Below, piece after piece: positions 1 through 8,004 of a DNA stretch of 50,078 nucleotides (position 1 is the first letter of the stretch; each line of letters opens with the position of its first letter). The stretch is from Bacteroidetes bacterium UBA2322. GTDB taxonomy: Bacteria; Bacteroidota; Bacteroidia; Chitinophagales; UBA2359. The notes under the pieces were generated by a model. The model was not told the origin of the DNA, ran no database searches, and worked only from the letters and a program-made list of their open reading frames with translations. Location of the stretch: assembly GCA_002345145.1 (NCBI GenBank), contig DDVC01000225.1, positions 22,618 through 72,695 on the forward strand, written 5' to 3'. The translations under genes and the position numbers were made by a program.

Positions 1-2
1 TT

Positions 3-350
3 TTTCCTTCGCCTGCCGATGATTATGTAGAGCTGAAAATTGACCTGAATTGTTATTTGGTAAAAAATCCGGCTGCTACCTTTTATGTGCGCGTAAAGGG
101 CAACTCTATGGAAAATGCGGGTATTTATGACGGCGATATATTAGTTGTTGACCGCGCCATTGCGCCGGCTTACAATAGCATTGCCATTTGTGTAATAGCC
201 GGAGAGTTTACGGTAAAACGCATTGGTAAAATAGGCGGTAAGTTACACCTGCTTGCCGAAAACCCCGATTACCCGCCCATTGCCATTGCCGATGATAGCG
301 ATTTTGAAATATGGGGCGTGGTTGCTTATATTATACACAAGGCAAATTAG
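3..350 (+). CDS. umuD: UmuD-like protein, 5' truncated by window edge
   Basis: This is the C-terminal part of a LexA/UmuD-type S24 autopeptidase, which in other bacteria is self-cleaved during the SOS response to give the UmuD' subunit of DNA polymerase V. The reading frame is open from base 3, so the gene starts before the window; the TTG at 57 lies inside conserved sequence and is not the start. The frame begins FPSPADDYVELKIDLN, which corresponds to the region just after the self-cleavage site of E. coli UmuD. The catalytic serine is in the GNSM motif (bases ~108-119) and the catalytic lysine in FTVKR (~208-222). The end, GVVAYIIHKAN, matches the family end. No umuC follows; the next gene is convergent. 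Any partner polymerase gene would have to be elsewhere. The family assignment is secure. Confidence 0.92.
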   Translation, partial: FPSPADDYVELKIDLNCYLVKNPAATFYVRVKGNSMENAGIYDGDILVVDRAIAPAYNSIAICVIAGEFTVKRIGKIGGKLHLLAENPDYPPIAIADDSDFEIWGVVAYIIHKAN

Positions 351-363
351 CGGCTGAGGCAGG

Positions 364-1737
364 TTACTTATTTTGCTGTGTGGAAGTGGCAATCCACTTG
401 GCAACAGTGGGGCAGTTACGGAATCGGGGGTCTATGTGTATGTAGGTTTTGGGTATGCGGCGCTGCATCCATTTCAGCATCAGCCGTTCGCGCTCACGTT
501 CTTCTATAATAGCTTTAATGCGGTTATAGTCATCTTTAAGATTGGCTTTATGTGGCAGGGTTCGGGTTTGTACGTAAAAAATGCGGTAAGCCTTGGTGCC
601 ATCTCGCATTTCGTAGGGGAGCGATTTAGATATTTTACCTTCTTTTATGGTATCTATGGCAAAATAAATGGTAGGATCTAACTCATTCATTTCCCAAAAA
701 CTGCTGCCATCTGGGGTATAGAGCAAGCCGCCGGTAGATTTAGTTTCTTCATCATCTGAAAATTTTTCAACAGCAAGCCTAAAATTTAGGGCTGTATCGG
801 TAAGTATAGCGGTTCTGATGCTGTCTATTCGGGTAAGAGCGTTTTTGAGGTCATCGTCGGTAATTTTAGGTTTTATGAGTATATGGCGGGTATGAATTTT
901 ATCGCCTCGGCGTTCTAGCAGTTGAATCATGTGAAAGCCAAATTTGCTTTCAACAGGGATAGAAATTTCGTTTACCTTTAATTTAAAGGCAGCGCCTTCA
1001 AATTCGGGCACAAAATCGCCGCGGTTGGTCCAGCCTAAGTCGCCGCCTTGTGCGGCAGAGCCGGGGTCTTCGGAATAGATAGAGGCTAATCGGGCAAAGT
1101 CTTCGCCTTCTTCTTCAATTCGTTTTTTGAGTTTGAGCAGGGTAGCCCTTACGTCGTCTTTTTTAGCTTTGCCGGTTTTGGGTTTTACGGTTAGCTGTAG
1201 CAGTTCTATTTCAGCATTGTAATAAGGTATGCTATCGGGCGGAAGGCTTTCAAAATAGGTTTTCACCTCGGCGGGGGTAATAGATACATTGCTCAGTATT
1301 TGGCTTTGCATGCGTTGGGCAAGGAGTATGCCACGCACTTCTTCGCGGTATTCTTCGCGTATTTCTAAAATGGTTTTGCCGTAGTAGGCTTCAAACTTGG
1401 CTGCATCGCCCCCAAATAAGCCCAAAAAATAACGCAGTCGGTTTTCTATTTCGCGTTCTACTTCTTCCTCTCTTACTTCAATACTGTCTATTTCGGCTTG
1501 GGTTTGAAACATGCGGTCGAGCAGGAGTTGGTCTAAAACTAAGCAGCGCAGGTTGCCGTCATCGCGCATACCGTTGTTGAGGGCTTGGTTGTATTGGGTT
1601 TCTATATCAGAAACCAGTACAATTTTATCGCCTACAACGGCGGCTATTTCATCAACAATGTAGGTTTGCGCCTGGGTAGTTATTGGCAAGTTGCAAAAAA
1701 AGGCAAAGGCTGTTAAAATTATAAGTAACCGGCTCAT
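364..1737 (-). CDS. SurA-like periplasmic peptidyl-prolyl isomerase (parvulin)
   Basis: A probable periplasmic chaperone and PPIase of about 457 aa that would assist outer-membrane protein folding. It has an N-terminal signal peptide (MSRLLIILTAFAFF...TTQAQ), a SurA-like N-domain (VDEIAAVVGDKIVLVSDIE), then two parvulin-like segments. The first has YSEDPGSAAQGGDLGW and FGFHMIQLLERRGDKI; the second opens with HTRHILIKPK and has EKFSDDEETKSTGGLLY. I chose the ATG at 1737 because it gives a normal signal peptide. The upstream in-frame ATG at 1788 overlaps the stop of the preceding gene (TAATG), which would allow translational coupling and adds 17 residues, so it remains possible. It is the last gene of a three-gene minus-strand cluster of PPIase-like genes and converges on umuD. 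Confidence 0.88.
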   Translation of the reverse strand: MSRLLIILTAFAFFCNLPITTQAQTYIVDEIAAVVGDKIVLVSDIETQYNQALNNGMRDDGNLRCLVLDQLLLDRMFQTQAEIDSIEVREEEVEREIENRLRYFLGLFGGDAAKFEAYYGKTILEIREEYREEVRGILLAQRMQSQILSNVSITPAEVKTYFESLPPDSIPYYNAEIELLQLTVKPKTGKAKKDDVRATLLKLKKRIEEEGEDFARLASIYSEDPGSAAQGGDLGWTNRGDFVPEFEGAAFKLKVNEISIPVESKFGFHMIQLLERRGDKIHTRHILIKPKITDDDLKNALTRIDSIRTAILTDTALNFRLAVEKFSDDEETKSTGGLLYTPDGSSFWEMNELDPTIYFAIDTIKEGKISKSLPYEMRDGTKAYRIFYVQTRTLPHKANLKDDYNRIKAIIEERERERLMLKWMQRRIPKTYIHIDPRFRNCPTVAKWIATSTQQNK

Positions 1738-1787
1738 GTGCGTGGGAGTAAGTAATAGGAAAGTGAGGTAAATGATGGGTATAGGCA

Positions 1788-2663
1788 TTATTGTCGGAAA
1801 ATTTCTATGGTACCTTTATCGGTTGCTTCTCTAAAAAGGCGGTCTTTGGTATCTTGCAAGTACCGGAGCCGGCGTTTGTGGACAATAATTTTTTCAATTT
1901 CGGGTTGGCAGTAAGCTGGTGGGCTTATGCTTCCGGCTTTACCCCACTCCTGAATGCTTAGGTAGTAAGTATTAACGGCATCGGAGGTTTGGTACAACCG
2001 GTTTTGGGTGGCGGTGATAAAATCGGCTTCATCTAAGGGTATTTGCTGTTGCAGGTTTTGCCATTCTATCCATTGGTAGGGCAGTGAGCAGTTGATGGCT
2101 TCGCGGGCACAAATGCCTTGAAGTTGTTGTATGGCGAGCGAGTCGGCTTTTTTTAGCAGCATTTTTAGGGAGTCTTTTTTTTCAAAACCCTTGTTTACAA
2201 TGGCATAGGCAGCTTTTACAACGTTTGTTTTTAGGGTAAAATTGTTTTGGTTTTGGAGGTAGTAAGCGGTTATTTCTTGTTGAGTTACCGTTGTATCGGT
2301 ATATTGTTTGAGCAAAAACTGCTCAAAGGCATGAAGCAGCAGCGATTCGCGGTAGTCTTGCACCTGCTGTTCTATATTGGGCAGGTTGTTTGCCATTTGC
2401 GTTTGTGCTTCTTGGAGCAATGCCTTTCTTTTTAAGGTTGTTTCCAAATACTGTTTAGCCAATTGTGCGCTGTCGGTTGGGTTGATGTTAATGCCGAGTG
2501 CGTTTTTGAGTTCCGATTGGTAGATATAGGTGTTGTTGATGCGTGCCACGGGCTCATCTTTGCCCGATGTTTTGTTTTTGCAGCCTATTCCTGCCAAACT
2601 CCAAGTAAGCAGCAGCAGCATTACTAAATGGGTAAAAGCGGCAGGTAACAGTGTTGCTTGCAT
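1788..2663 (-). CDS. Putative lipoprotein related to SurA/PPIase N-domains
   Basis: A probable lipoprotein of about 291 aa lying between two parvulin-type isomerase genes. The reading frame is open back to 2906, but the extra 81 residues are encoded by GC-rich palindromic repeat DNA and have no signal peptide. Starting at 2663 gives MQATLLPAAFTHLVMLLLL...LAGIGC, a signal peptidase II signal with a rather weak lipobox before the cysteine. The mature part begins with a SurA-like segment (DEPVARINNTYIYQSELKNAL) followed by a helical, Gln/Lys-rich region typical of the chaperone N-domain. I see no parvulin active-site segment, so it is probably a chaperone-like or non-catalytic member. Its stop overlaps the upstream possible start of the next gene, which suggests cotranscription. 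Confidence 0.7.
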   Translation of the reverse strand: MQATLLPAAFTHLVMLLLLTWSLAGIGCKNKTSGKDEPVARINNTYIYQSELKNALGININPTDSAQLAKQYLETTLKRKALLQEAQTQMANNLPNIEQQVQDYRESLLLHAFEQFLLKQYTDTTVTQQEITAYYLQNQNNFTLKTNVVKAAYAIVNKGFEKKDSLKMLLKKADSLAIQQLQGICAREAINCSLPYQWIEWQNLQQQIPLDEADFITATQNRLYQTSDAVNTYYLSIQEWGKAGSISPPAYCQPEIEKIIVHKRRLRYLQDTKDRLFREATDKGTIEIFRQ

Positions 2664-2700
2664 TTGACCATGCCAACACTTTTTTTGCTTGCTCTCACGA

Positions 2701-2994
2701 TCCTCCCTCAAAAAAGTAGGGTGTAGGTGGTTTATGGCAATAACATGGCGGGTTCTGCTTAAAAGCCAATGCGTATGCTTACTGATTGGGGGTTTGTTTT
2801 GGTGAAATTGGGCTGTTTGGTATCTTGCCACCGGTTCTCCCCCCCAGCCCCCCCTCAAAGAAGGGGGGAGTTTGTATTGTCCGTTTTTTAAGGTTTTTGG
2901 GTGCATTTTTAGGGGTTTAATACCTGTTTTTTTCAGAAAAATAGCGTGTAGGACGAAAATAATCGGCTCTGCCCTGCCTCCCTCAAAAAGGGAG
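2701..2994. repeat. Cluster of three GC-rich palindromic repeats
   Basis: The 370-base gap 2664-3033 between two cotranscribed genes holds no convincing gene. It holds three related imperfect palindromes of the form CTCCCTC-AAAAA-GGGAG: a degraded one at about 2701-2722, a long one at about 2837-2870 (runs of C, then CTCAAAGAAG, then runs of G), and a clean one at about 2978-2994. They look like REP-type intergenic repeats able to form RNA hairpins inside the operon. An open frame running through this region (2664-2906) is explained by the repeat, not by a protein extension. Confidence 0.6.
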
Positions 2995-3033
2995 TGCTGC
3001 CCGGGGTAAAAACAAACCGGTTTTGGGTGGTGG

Positions 3034-5055
3034 TTACTTTTTGTATAGGGTTTCCAGTACGTCTTTGTTAATTTTTACGTCGTACTTTTTGCGGAGTTGT
3101 TTTACCCACTCCTGCTCTAATTTGCTCTGAAAATCGGCAATAATATAGCCGCGTGCTTCTTCTAATTTTTTGGGTGAGGGCGGCAGTGTTTCGGTAATAA
3201 CCACAAAACTGGTATTGCCATCGGCGCTGTCTATGTTTTCGGAAATACCGGGTGCCCAGTTTACGGCATTGAGCAGGGTTTTTTGCCCTTTTTCGTACAT
3301 GCCGCTTTCTACTTTGTATTTTTGAAGTTTACCGCTTTTGGCTTCGGTTTCTAAATTTGCCAGCTCTTGTGGTGTGGCGGTTTGGGCTTTGGCGCGCAGT
3401 TCGGCGCCGGTTTGGGGGTCGTTAAAGGTAAATATGTAAGCGTTTACGCGCTCTTTCCACACATACCGGCTGCTGTTTTCGTTGTAGAATTTGCGGAGTG
3501 CGGAGGTATCTTCCATGGCTTTGTTCCACACGTTTTGGGTCATGAGTTCGTAGAGGAGGTTGCCGTCTCTAAACTCTTTGAGCAGTCGGGCAAATTCGGG
3601 ATATTTGGTTTGCAGGGTAGTTTCTTCGGCAGCCATAAGTTGCTCTTCGGCATAAATGGCATAGAGGCGGCTGGCAGTTTCTTGGGTATTGCGGCTTCGG
3701 GCGCGCATTTGGTTTTTTTCGGCAAAGGTTATAAAATCGGCTATGGTATAGGTTTTGAGTTGCTTAGTATCGGGAAAAATAATGGTAAACAGGGCTTGAT
3801 TGGTGTTTATACCGGTTTCAAGGCTATCGGCTTTCCACTGCCCGCGTTGTATAGACTGGCTTTTGGCTATGGCATTGATGATGGTATTTTTAGGCTCGGC
3901 AAATTCGGTAAACTGGTGGTCTTGTTTTAATCGGGCAATAAAATACTGCTGCGATACGCGAGAGCGGTTATCGCGTTCTATTCGTTTTTTGAGTTCGTCT
4001 TTAAGTTCGTCAAAAGTGCCTATGCCTTTGCGTTCAAGGAGCTTAATAATATGCCAACCTATTCGGGTTTTAACCGGCTTAGAAATTTCGCCGGTTTTTT
4101 TGAGGGCAAAGGCGGCATCTTCAAACTCGGGAAACATTTTGCCGCTTTTGAACCAGGGCAGTTCGCCGCCGCTTTTTGCGGTAGTTTTGTCGTCCGATTC
4201 GGCTAAGGCTGCTTGTTCAAAGGTTATTTTTTTCTTTTTGAGGCGGTTATACACATCTAAGGCGCGTTTTTGGGCGGCTTGCTGCTGGGTAATGGTGTCT
4301 TTATCGGTGGTTTTGATGAGAATATGCGCCACGCGAACAGAGCCTTGTGCGGGGCGAACATCGTCCACCTTTACCAAGTGATAACCATACTGTGTACGCA
4401 CGGGTCCCGATATTTTACCTTTTGGGGTATTGTAAAAAGCGGTTTCAAAGGGGTAAACGGTTTGGAACGCAGTAAGGTAGCCCAAATCGCCTTTGTTTTC
4501 TTTAACGGAGGGGTCTTCGGAGTATTTTTCGGCAAGTTTGGCAAAATCCAGACCTTGTTCGGTGAGCATACGGTAAACGCTCAGGGTTTTGTTAAAGGCT
4601 TTAAGGGTATCATCGGGCGAGGCTTGCTCGGCAAGGCGTATTAAAATATGGCTGGTTTTCACCTCTGTTTTCATGCGCTGGTAAGCCTCTTGTATGAGTT
4701 GGTCGGTAATGTCTTTGTCGTGCAGGTAGGTTTTGGCAAGTTGTTTATAGTAATCGGCAATTTGCTGTTTAATGCCGGGCAGGGTATCTAAGCCCATGCT
4801 TTCGGCTTCTTTTACTTTGAGTTTAAAGTTTATGAACAGTTCTAAGTATTCGTCAATTGATTTTTTAGAGTATCGGGCGCTGTCTTGGGCATTGTGTTTA
4901 TCGTAAACGGTTAAAAATTCCGATTTGGTTACTTTATCGCCGCCAATGGTAAACAGCACAGGGTCGCCCGATGTAAGGGGTACAAAAGCGCTGAGTAACA
5001 AAGCGCCAAACAGGGCAATAAACAAACGGAAAGCCGTTTTATAGGAATGAGTCAT
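3034..5055 (-). CDS. PpiD/SurA-type peptidyl-prolyl isomerase, two parvulin domains
   Basis: A 673-aa exported foldase. It starts with a signal peptide (MTHSYKTAFRLFIALFGALLLSAF) followed by a chaperone N-domain. Two tandem parvulin domains follow: about residues 120-240 (TSHILIR, YSEDPSVKENKGDLGY, QYGYHLVKVDDVRP) and about residues 240-350 (VAHILIK, SGGELPWFKSGKMFPEFE, RIGWHIIKLLERKG). The C-terminal half is a long, charged, mostly helical region. It is first in a minus-strand row with the genes at 1788-2663 and 364-1737, a grouping consistent with joint handling of outer-membrane and secreted proteins. The ATG at 5055 immediately precedes the signal peptide. Family assignment is secure; the exact clients are unknown. 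Confidence 0.9.
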   Translation of the reverse strand: MTHSYKTAFRLFIALFGALLLSAFVPLTSGDPVLFTIGGDKVTKSEFLTVYDKHNAQDSARYSKKSIDEYLELFINFKLKVKEAESMGLDTLPGIKQQIADYYKQLAKTYLHDKDITDQLIQEAYQRMKTEVKTSHILIRLAEQASPDDTLKAFNKTLSVYRMLTEQGLDFAKLAEKYSEDPSVKENKGDLGYLTAFQTVYPFETAFYNTPKGKISGPVRTQYGYHLVKVDDVRPAQGSVRVAHILIKTTDKDTITQQQAAQKRALDVYNRLKKKKITFEQAALAESDDKTTAKSGGELPWFKSGKMFPEFEDAAFALKKTGEISKPVKTRIGWHIIKLLERKGIGTFDELKDELKKRIERDNRSRVSQQYFIARLKQDHQFTEFAEPKNTIINAIAKSQSIQRGQWKADSLETGINTNQALFTIIFPDTKQLKTYTIADFITFAEKNQMRARSRNTQETASRLYAIYAEEQLMAAEETTLQTKYPEFARLLKEFRDGNLLYELMTQNVWNKAMEDTSALRKFYNENSSRYVWKERVNAYIFTFNDPQTGAELRAKAQTATPQELANLETEAKSGKLQKYKVESGMYEKGQKTLLNAVNWAPGISENIDSADGNTSFVVITETLPPSPKKLEEARGYIIADFQSKLEQEWVKQLRKKYDVKINKDVLETLYKK

Positions 5056-5520
5056 AACGCAAAATTTGGGTTTACAAAATGTGAAACAATGAAAGCAGTA
5101 AAAAGGAACCTATTTAGTTCTTTTTGGGGGGCAAAATTACAAAAAAACACCGTTAAATAAGCATGGCAGTATTTTTGGCTGCCGGATGTGGGCAAGTAAA
5201 ACGGCAAAATGGCGTTTTGTGCTTTTGGTTGTTTTACTTGGGGGGCTGCGGTTGTACGGTAGCAGCGTAAGTGCGTGCGTTTGGTGCCACACCTGTAAAG
5301 CATACAGGGGTTTTATGGGTAAATAAACTGTGTGTTAAAGGGTGTAGCTCTATAAATTGGGCTATTTTACCCGCTTTTAGCAAATAAATACAAAAAAAGC
5401 ACGCAGATAAAACGGATTTTTGGCGGATAAATGCTGACAAAGTAACTTGTTATTTGTGGGCGAAACAAAACAACGGCAAGCCCGGTGGTAGTTTGGCTCT
5501 GTTATCCTGATGGGCTATTG
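5056..5520. other. Gene-free stretch upstream of the PPIase cluster
   Basis: This 465-base gap separates two minus-strand genes. Two short open frames on the minus strand (5052-5303 and 5234-5440) overlap each other, lack protein-like character and are not supported. The stretch should carry the promoter of the PPIase cluster near 5060-5160. One copy of a 27-base repeat lies at 5468-5494. Nothing else was recognised. Confidence 0.6.
5468..5494 (+). repeat. 27-bp dispersed repeat, copy 1
   Basis: A 27-base sequence beginning AAACAACGGCAAGCCCG and ending GTAGTTT. Copies of exactly the same length occur at 12076-12102 and 42842-42868, differing from each other at a few positions. All three are in intergenic DNA and in the same orientation. 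Function unknown. Confidence 0.55.
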
Positions 5521-6171
5521 TCAATCCTGCATTTTTTCGCCAAAAGCCAAGTCGCCGGCATCGCCCAGCCCGGGCACAATGTATCCCTTAGCGGTTAGTT
5601 CTTCGTCAAGGGCGGCTGTCCAAAAAACAGCTTGCGGAAACCGGCGGCGTACTTCGTTAATGCCCTCGGTGCAGGCAATAACACTCACTACGTGCAGTTG
5701 CTTGGGAATACCTTGTTCAAAAAGTTGCTCAATGGTAAGCGCCATAGAAGCGCCGGTAGCCAGCATAGGGTCGGCAAGGAGCAAAATGCGGTCTTCTAAA
5801 TCGGGGCAAGAGAGGTATTCTAATTTAATGGTAAAAGTGCCATTTTTATGGTGTTTTCGGTAAGCCGAAACAAAAGCATTATCGGCATGGTCAAACACAT
5901 TGAGGAGCCCTTGGTGCAGCGGTAGGCCGGCTCTTAAAATGGTAGCCAGCACCGGCTGTTCGGCAAGCACGTTGCAAAGGGCAATACCCATAGGTGTTTG
6001 CACCTCTTTCTGAACAGAAGGCATTTTTTTACCTATCTCAAAGGCAAACATTTCGCCCAGTTTTTCCATGTTTCTTCTAAAGCGCATACGGTCTTTTTGT
6101 ATTTGTATGTCGCGCAGTTCTGCAATAATTTGTCCGGCAAGCGGATTATTTTGGCTTATATTGTGTATCAT
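5521..6171 (-). CDS. upp: Uracil phosphoribosyltransferase
   Basis: A 216-aa cytoplasmic pyrimidine-salvage enzyme that makes UMP from uracil and PRPP. The PRPP-binding loop LADPMLATGASM is at about residues 132-143 and the C-terminal uracil-binding GDAGDLAFG near residue 205-213. The Arg-containing ILRAGLPLHQGLL segment at residues 78-90 is typical of UPRT. Length is close to the usual ~208-215 aa. The ATG at 6171 is the only reasonable start. It is flanked by gaps on both sides and appears to be a single-gene unit. Assignment is secure. Confidence 0.95.
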   Translation of the reverse strand: MIHNISQNNPLAGQIIAELRDIQIQKDRMRFRRNMEKLGEMFAFEIGKKMPSVQKEVQTPMGIALCNVLAEQPVLATILRAGLPLHQGLLNVFDHADNAFVSAYRKHHKNGTFTIKLEYLSCPDLEDRILLLADPMLATGASMALTIEQLFEQGIPKQLHVVSVIACTEGINEVRRRFPQAVFWTAALDEELTAKGYIVPGLGDAGDLAFGEKMQD

Positions 6172-6391
6172 GGTTACAAAATGGAGTTTAAGGGGTAGGG
6201 TAGTGCAAAAAAGGTAAAAAACGGGCGCAGCGTTTTGGCGTTTACAAGGTAAGCGGCAAACAACTGTGCAATGTAGGCAGTTTTAAATAAAGAGCACAAA
6301 GGGTTTCACAAAGTTCGCAAAGTCTTGTTATTTTTTATGGGATTAGGTTACAAAATTAGGTGCAAAAAGCCCAAATGGGTAAATTTGCAGT

Positions 6392-6630
6392 AACTACTTA
6401 CGCTGTGTCTTGGTCTTAACTAAACTCCTTATGATAACCACAAAGAACACAAAGGTTAGCACAAAGGTCGCAAAGACTTTGCGTTCTTTGTGCAAAATGC
6501 TACCCATTAGCCTGCAAATACGCCGTGAACCTACATGACAGGCAGCGCCTAAGTAACTATTATTTTTAAAAAATCTGTGCCAATCAGCCGCATCCGTGTT
6601 ATCCGTGTGCCAATGGGTAGTGAGTAGTGG
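6392..6630 (+). repeat. Dispersed intergenic repeat (family R1), copy a
   Basis: This ~240-base block aligns along its length with 14033-14275. Shared blocks include TGTGTCTTGGTCTTAACTAA, GATAACC(A/G)CAAAGAAC(A/G)CAAAGG, TTAGCCTGCAAATACGCC and AATCAGCCGCATCC followed by GTTATCCGTGTGC. Partial copies lie at 40684-40735 (inverted) and 43245-43305. The pieces CACAAAGAACACAAAGG and GATAACACGGATGCGGCTGA recall short non-coding repeats I have met in many bacterial genomes. I see no conserved reading frame and no terminal repeats. Confidence 0.75.
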
Positions 6631-6815
6631 ATATTCAGTAGTGGGTACCAAGTAATAACAACAAAGCAGTTAATCGGGCTGAGAGGTTTTTTTTCAACCA
6701 AACAGTAGCCTGTTTTATTTTAACCACTAAAAATAATACTGCCTGCTGTTGGCATCTTAGTGGTAAAAGAGCGGAACAAAGTAACCAATACCCTACTTTT
6801 TTGCTAAAAGTATCT

Positions 6816-6823
6816 TACTTTTG
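6816..6823 (+). promoter_or_regulatory. Possible Bacteroidota -7 box
   Basis: TACTTTTG fits the TAnnTTTG -7 consensus and lies 53 bases before the ATG at 6877. No well-spaced -33 TTTG box is evident, so this is a motif match only. Confidence 0.3.
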
Positions 6824-6876
6824 TGGCTGTATTAGCTAAAAAAAATTATGCCATTTTAAACCAAACCAACAATATC

Positions 6877-7878
6877 ATGCCACGTTTAACCACCTTTTCT
6901 AAATTTTTGATTACACTGGTTATTGTAGCCATTGCGTTTTTTGGGCTGCGCTACTTGTCTTCGCAAATGAATAACAATTCATCGGGCAGTACGGGAACCA
7001 CCAGCCAACCGTCTGCCACCACCACTCCTGCTAAAACTGTTGAACAACCTTCCACTACTACTACTACCGCTACTACATCATCATTTACCTACACCCCCAC
7101 CGAGCCGGTAAACGGTAAACTAAAAGGTGTGGTAGAATTAGGCGCTACCGGTTTTAACTCCTTTATAGTACGTATAGACAACCTTAAAAACTGGAAATTG
7201 GAAAAAGCCGAATTTGGTAACAGCCTTGTAATGGAAAACATGGCTACCGATGCCGATGTGCGAGACGGCTTGAAACGCTACATAGGTAAAATGCTCGATT
7301 TTGGCGTGGGTGGTAAAGAGATTCACTTTGTAGTAAGCTCAGGGGCGTTAAAAGCCGAAAGCACCCAAAAAATCATTAAAGCGTTAAAGGGTTTGGGGTA
7401 TGTGGTAAACACTGTTACGCCCGAACAAGAGGGTAAACTGGCGCTTAAAGCTGCCCTGCCCCGCGCTTATGACCAACGCGCTTTTGTAGTAGATATGGGG
7501 TCGGGCAATACCAAAATTTCGTGGATGCAAAACGGTCAGGTGAGCGCAGTAGAAACACACGGCTCTAAGTACTACCAAAATAACCTAAACCCTACCACCG
7601 TTTACCAGGAAGCAAGCGCCAAAGCCAAACAAGTGCCTACCGCGCAGCGTCAAACCTGCTTTATCATAGGTGGCGTACCTTTTGAATTGGCTAAACAAAC
7701 CCGAAACGGTAAAGAGCGTTATACTGTTTTAAAAGCGCCCGATGGATATACCGCCGATGGCGAAAAACAAAAAGCCGGTTTAAACATCTATAAAGCAATA
7801 GCCGATGCCACAGGCTGCAAACAAGTAGTGTTTGACTGGGACGCTAACTTTACCATAGGTTTTCTGCTTACCTTGTAA
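6877..7878 (+). CDS. Membrane-anchored Ppx/GppA-like (ASKHA-fold) protein
   Basis: A 333-aa protein starting MPRLTTFSKFLITLVIV, with one N-terminal transmembrane segment (residues ~8-27), a Ser/Thr/Pro-rich linker (residues ~30-75) and a C-terminal domain resembling the exopolyphosphatase/GppA family. The phosphate-1-like strand is GVVELGATGFNSFIVRID (~84-101). The sequence VSSGALKAES followed by VTPEQEGKLALKA corresponds to the Ppx region ending in the catalytic glutamate (SGEEEAR type). The phosphate-2-like motif is VVDMGSGNTKISW (~204-216). In Ppx the equivalent motif is DIGGGSTEL, so its glutamate is lysine here. The domain is also shorter than catalytic Ppx. It may bind a nucleotide or phosphate without full enzyme activity; this is inference. 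The upstream TTG at 6823 coincides with a possible -7 box, which favours 6877. Confidence 0.6.
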   Translation: MPRLTTFSKFLITLVIVAIAFFGLRYLSSQMNNNSSGSTGTTSQPSATTTPAKTVEQPSTTTTTATTSSFTYTPTEPVNGKLKGVVELGATGFNSFIVRIDNLKNWKLEKAEFGNSLVMENMATDADVRDGLKRYIGKMLDFGVGGKEIHFVVSSGALKAESTQKIIKALKGLGYVVNTVTPEQEGKLALKAALPRAYDQRAFVVDMGSGNTKISWMQNGQVSAVETHGSKYYQNNLNPTTVYQEASAKAKQVPTAQRQTCFIIGGVPFELAKQTRNGKERYTVLKAPDGYTADGEKQKAGLNIYKAIADATGCKQVVFDWDANFTIGFLLTL

Positions 7879-7907
7879 ATAAATCACTAACCCCCAAAGT
7901 TAAAAAC

Positions 7908-7954
7908 ACAAACAGGGCATAGTTTTTTACAAAAAACAAGTATGCCCTGTTTGT
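7908..7954 (+). terminator. Hairpin terminator-like structure
   Basis: A perfect 14-bp inverted repeat (ACAAACAGGGCATA at 7908-7921, complement at 7941-7954) encloses a second inverted repeat of GTTTTTT and AAAAAAC. It sits 30 bases after the stop of the Ppx-like gene. There is no strong U tract on the 3' side, so termination strength is uncertain. Confidence 0.65.
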
Positions 7955-8004
7955 ATATTGCTAAAACGCCTGCTACATACTAAACAAGCATAAACTACCC
8001 GCCC

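Larger units (their letters stand above)
6172..6876. other. Intergenic region with repeat DNA and a possible promoter
   Basis: This ~700-base gap lies between divergent genes. Bases ~6285-6325 carry CACAAAG-rich sequence that resembles the repeat following it. Bases 6392-6630 are a copy of a dispersed repeat described separately. A minus-strand open frame at 6394-6651 is inside that repeat and is not a gene. The last 100 bases should hold the promoter of the gene at 6877. Confidence 0.6.

Noticed and set aside
57..350. Complete 97-aa gene starting at TTG 57
   Set aside because: The frame is open to the window edge and the upstream residues match UmuD, so this is only the 3' part.
2664..2906. 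N-terminal extension of the lipoprotein gene at 1788-2663
   Set aside because: Runs through palindromic repeat DNA; starting at 2663 gives the signal peptide and lipobox.
3367..4381. Plus-strand open frames of 187 and 193 aa within the PPIase gene
   Set aside because: They lie opposite a well-supported parvulin protein and overlap each other in different frames; no protein family character.
5234..5440. Two small minus-strand frames at 5052-5303 and 5234-5440
   Set aside because: They overlap, have no recognisable protein character and occupy the likely promoter region of the PPIase cluster.
6394..6651. 85-aa minus-strand open frame
   Set aside because: It lies within repeat R1, and the same DNA at 14033 does not keep a frame.
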